In this document: piece by piece, positions 62,030 through 64,000 of the stretch
Layout: every line of letters starts with the position of its first letter
How positions within the stretch are numbered: the stretch's first letter is position 1
From: Ruminococcaceae bacterium UBA3903
Lineage (GTDB): Bacteria; Bacillota; Clostridia; Oscillospirales; Acutalibacteraceae
Length of the DNA: 64,000 nt
Reading direction: 5' to 3'
NCBI GenBank assembly: GCA_002391625.1
Contig: DGFJ01000007.1
Location: forward strand, 16,113 to 80,112
Program-made: the position numbers and the translations under genes
Notes under the pieces: generated by a model
What the model was told of the DNA's origin: nothing
The model's input: only the letters and a program-made list of their open reading frames with translations
Database searches by the model: none

Positions 62030-63586
62030 ATGAGTATTTTAAACGTTGAGCATTTGTCCCACGGTTTTGGTGATAGAACAATTTTTAGTGATGTATCCTT
62101 TAGATTGCTAAAGGGTGAGCATATAGGCTTAATAGGTGCTAATGGAGAAGGTAAATCTACCTTTATGAATATAATTACAGGCAAGCTTCAGCCTGACGAG
62201 GGTACAGTAGAATGGTCTAACAATGTAAGAGTCGGCTATCTAGATCAGCATACAGTATTGGACAAAGGTATGACAATACGCAGCGTTTTAACGTCAGCAT
62301 TTGACTTTTTACTGGAAATGGAAAACAGAATGAACGATATCTGTGACAGGCTGGGTGATGCTGGCGAAGCTGATATGGAAATTCTAATGGAGGAGCTAGG
62401 CACAATACAGGATTTGCTTACTACTCATGATTTTTATATGATAGACTCAAAGGTTGAGGAGGTCGCCAGAGCCTTAGGCTTAAATGATATTGGGCTAGAT
62501 ATGGACGTTACTGAATTAAGTGGTGGTCAACGCACAAAGGTGCTGTTAGGAAAGCTATTGTTAGAAAAGCCAGATATTTTGTTATTGGACGAGCCTACCA
62601 ACTATTTGGACGCAGAGCATATTGCGTGGCTAAAACGTTACCTTGCAGAATATGAAAATGCTTTTATTTTAATATCTCATGACATACCATTTTTAAACAG
62701 CGTAATCAATTTAATTTATCATATGGATAATGGTGACCTAACCCGATATGTAGGTGATTATGATAAATTCCAAGAGGTCTATGCAATGAAAAAATCGCAA
62801 ATGGAAGCAGCCTATAACAAACAGCAAAAGGAAATAGCAGATTTAAAGGACTTTGTAGCTAGAAATAAAGCTCGTGTATCTACCAGAAACATGGCAATGT
62901 CCAGACAAAAAAAGCTGGATAAAATGGATGTTATCCAGATGGCTGGTGAAAAGCCAAAGCCAACATTTAATTTTAAGTCTGCCAGAACACCAGGTAAATT
63001 TATTTTTCAGGCTAAGGATTTGATCATTGGATATGACTCTCCCCTATCTGTTCCTTTATCCCTGCAAATGGAAAGAGGTCAGAAAATAGCCTTAACTGGC
63101 GCTAACGGTATTGGTAAATCCACACTGCTTAAAAGTATTTTAGGCTTGATTAAGCCAATTAGTGGATATGTAGAATTAGGAGAAAATGTACATATAGGAT
63201 ATTTTGAGCAGGAGATGCCAAAGGGTATATCTACCACCTGTATAGAGGAAATATGGCAGGAATTTCCTAGTCTTAACCAGGCAGAGGTTCGTGCAGCTTT
63301 AGCAAAATGTGGATTAACAACCAAACATATAGAAAGTATGGTTAGGGTGTTAAGTGGCGGCGAACAAGCAAAGGTGCGACTATGCAAGCTAATTAATAGA
63401 GAAACCAATGTTTTAGTACTAGATGAGCCTACAAACCATTTAGATGCAGATGCTAAGGCTGAGCTTAAACGAGCCTTAAAGGAATATAAAGGCAGTATCC
63501 TTATGGTTTGCCACGAGCCAGAATTTTACAATGGTTTATTGGACAATGTTTGGGACTGTTCCAAATGGACAACTAAAGTAATTTAG
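62030..63586 (+). CDS. ABC-F family ATPase (YfmM-like)
   Basis: This is a soluble duplicated ABC protein of 518 residues. The first ATPase half has Walker A GANGEGKST near residue 36, signature LSGGQRTK and Walker B LLLDEPTNYLD; the second has GANGIGKST, LSGGEQAK and LVLDEPTNHLD. A charged linker (about 245-310) joins them. ABC-F proteins act on the ribosome, in translation quality control or antibiotic resistance. The overall sequence resembles B. subtilis YfmM rather than resistance proteins such as Vga or OptrA, so a housekeeping role is more likely. Possible promoter: TTGTGG (61952-61957) and TATACT (61976-61981). Confidence 0.9.
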   Translation: MSILNVEHLSHGFGDRTIFSDVSFRLLKGEHIGLIGANGEGKSTFMNIITGKLQPDEGTVEWSNNVRVGYLDQHTVLDKGMTIRSVLTSAFDFLLEMENRMNDICDRLGDAGEADMEILMEELGTIQDLLTTHDFYMIDSKVEEVARALGLNDIGLDMDVTELSGGQRTKVLLGKLLLEKPDILLLDEPTNYLDAEHIAWLKRYLAEYENAFILISHDIPFLNSVINLIYHMDNGDLTRYVGDYDKFQEVYAMKKSQMEAAYNKQQKEIADLKDFVARNKARVSTRNMAMSRQKKLDKMDVIQMAGEKPKPTFNFKSARTPGKFIFQAKDLIIGYDSPLSVPLSLQMERGQKIALTGANGIGKSTLLKSILGLIKPISGYVELGENVHIGYFEQEMPKGISTTCIEEIWQEFPSLNQAEVRAALAKCGLTTKHIESMVRVLSGGEQAKVRLCKLINRETNVLVLDEPTNHLDADAKAELKRALKEYKGSILMVCHEPEFYNGLLDNVWDCSKWTTKVI

Positions 63587-63710
63587 TAAAATCGCCAGCC
63601 AAATAGTTTTTGAATTATAATCTGAAAAAGTTAAACCTTAAATGTAATAGTTAGTATATTGACTATAAACCATGAAATTGTTCCACCTTACCCCCCATAG
63701 TCAAAAATTG

Positions 63711-63739
63711 TTGACTTTTTAAAATTCTTATAGTATAAT
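63711..63739 (+). promoter_or_regulatory. Promoter of tRNA-Leu
   Basis: TTGACT (63711-63716), a 17-bp spacer and TATAAT (63734-63739) end 11 bp before the tRNA 5' end. Confidence 0.85.
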
Positions 63740-63750
63740 ACCCATGTTGT

Positions 63751-63835
63751 GCGGGTGTGGCGGAATTGGCAGACGCGCTAGATTTAGGTTCTAGTGTAGC
63801 AGTACGTGCAGGTTCAAGTCCTGTCACCCGCACCA
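63751..63835 (+). tRNA. tRNA-Leu (anticodon UAG)
   Basis: The 85-nt gene has a 7-bp acceptor stem (63751-63757 with 63825-63831), discriminator A and an encoded CCA end (63833-63835). The anticodon stem CTAGA/TCTAG surrounds the loop TTTAGGT, giving anticodon TAG. A long variable arm and the GGTTCAAGTCC T-arm fit a class II leucine tRNA. Confidence 0.95.
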
Positions 63836-63842
63836 TACATTT

Positions 63843-63873
63843 TGAGGGTAGATGTTGTCTACCCTCATTTTTT
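63843..63873 (+). terminator. Intrinsic terminator of tRNA-Leu
   Basis: A perfect 10-bp stem (63843-63852 with 63858-63867) with a 5-nt loop is followed by six T. Confidence 0.9.
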
Positions 63874-63927
63874 ATGTTTAATATACGGCTCTCTGTCAAT
63901 AGTTGGGGTAACCCAATTAAAATAAGA

Positions 63928-63966
63928 AATAAAACAAGCGATGGCGTTAGGCTGTCGCTTGTTTAA
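63928..63966. terminator. Terminator-like hairpin near the window end
   Basis: A 14-bp stem (63932-63945 with 63951-63964, two G-U pairs on the plus strand) has a 5-nt loop. A T-rich run follows on the minus strand only, so it may end a minus-strand gene lying beyond the window. Confidence 0.55.
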
Positions 63967-64000
63967 GTATATTGGTCTTTTGATGAGAAAACATATGTAA

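Noticed and set aside
63663..63966. Short frames across the tRNA-Leu gene on both strands
   Set aside because: They are translations of the tRNA and its terminator, not genes.
1..64000. CRISPR array, prophage, insertion sequence or defence island
   Set aside because: I saw no regularly spaced repeats, transposase, integrase, phage structural gene or nuclease/helicase defence set in either strand.

Overview
The window is a gene-dense, AT-rich chromosomal segment of a Firmicute, most likely a member of the class Clostridia (Oscillospiraceae/Ruminococcaceae-like). The reasons are AGGAGG-type ribosome binding sites, frequent GTG and TTG starts, sigma-A promoters of the TTGaca-17-TATAAT type, PolC, AhrC-type ArgR, YwlG and DUF1294 proteins, and two gene orders that are conserved in Clostridia. 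I saw no prophage, insertion sequence, CRISPR array or rRNA. Nearly every open stretch belongs to a recognisable gene, and strong intrinsic terminators, several of them bidirectional, separate the transcription units.

Layout. 1-9.5 kb (minus strand): nusB, a TsaD-like ATPase, xseA, xseB, ispA, dxs, tlyA, nadK, argR and recN (recN cut by the window edge). 9.6-11.2 kb (plus): a CPBP membrane protease and tadA. 11.2-16.8 kb (minus): murD followed by two M42 metallopeptidases, a GNAT protein and a YnbB-like PLP enzyme. 16.9-28.3 kb is mixed: a MocR regulator, a small XRE regulator, a probable nicotinamidase, a large RND exporter with a coiled-coil insertion, a FliB-family protein, an L,D-transpeptidase, a polytopic membrane protein, an HD protein and YwlG. 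28.4-31.7 kb: feoAB with a divergent DtxR-family regulator, then a probable structured RNA. 31.7-37.1 kb: ilvE, an RluA-type pseudouridine synthase, a DUF1294 protein, a GHL10-type hydrolase, mtaB and an HPr-like protein lacking the active-site histidine. 37.2-44.2 kb: a histidine operon (hisZGDCBAIE plus an acetyltransferase-like gene) with a clear palindromic operator on its promoter but without hisH or hisF. 44.3-49.4 kb: a four-gene operon of MBOAT acyltransferase, DHHW/SGNH protein, FkbH-like protein and acyl carrier protein. 49.7-61.9 kb: pyrH, frr, uppS, cdsA, dxr, rseP, ispG, polC and an AI-2E family transporter. 62-64 kb: an ABC-F ATPase and tRNA-Leu(UAG).

How the parts fit. The two long housekeeping clusters together hold much of the isoprenoid route to undecaprenyl phosphate (dxs, dxr, ispG, ispA, uppS), next to lipid and peptidoglycan precursor genes (cdsA, murD).

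The most interesting unit is the MBOAT-DHHW-FkbH-ACP operon. Its parts correspond one to one with the teichoic acid D-alanylation system (DltB, DltD, DltA, DltC), but an FkbH-like enzyme stands where the amino-acid-activating DltA would be. FkbH homologues load a glycerate unit from 1,3-bisphosphoglycerate onto a carrier protein. The operon is therefore a candidate for adding a glyceryl or other short hydroxyacyl group to a cell-surface polymer; this is inference from gene content. Start codons given here were chosen by ribosome-binding-site spacing and overlaps, so several are shorter than the longest possible reading frame.
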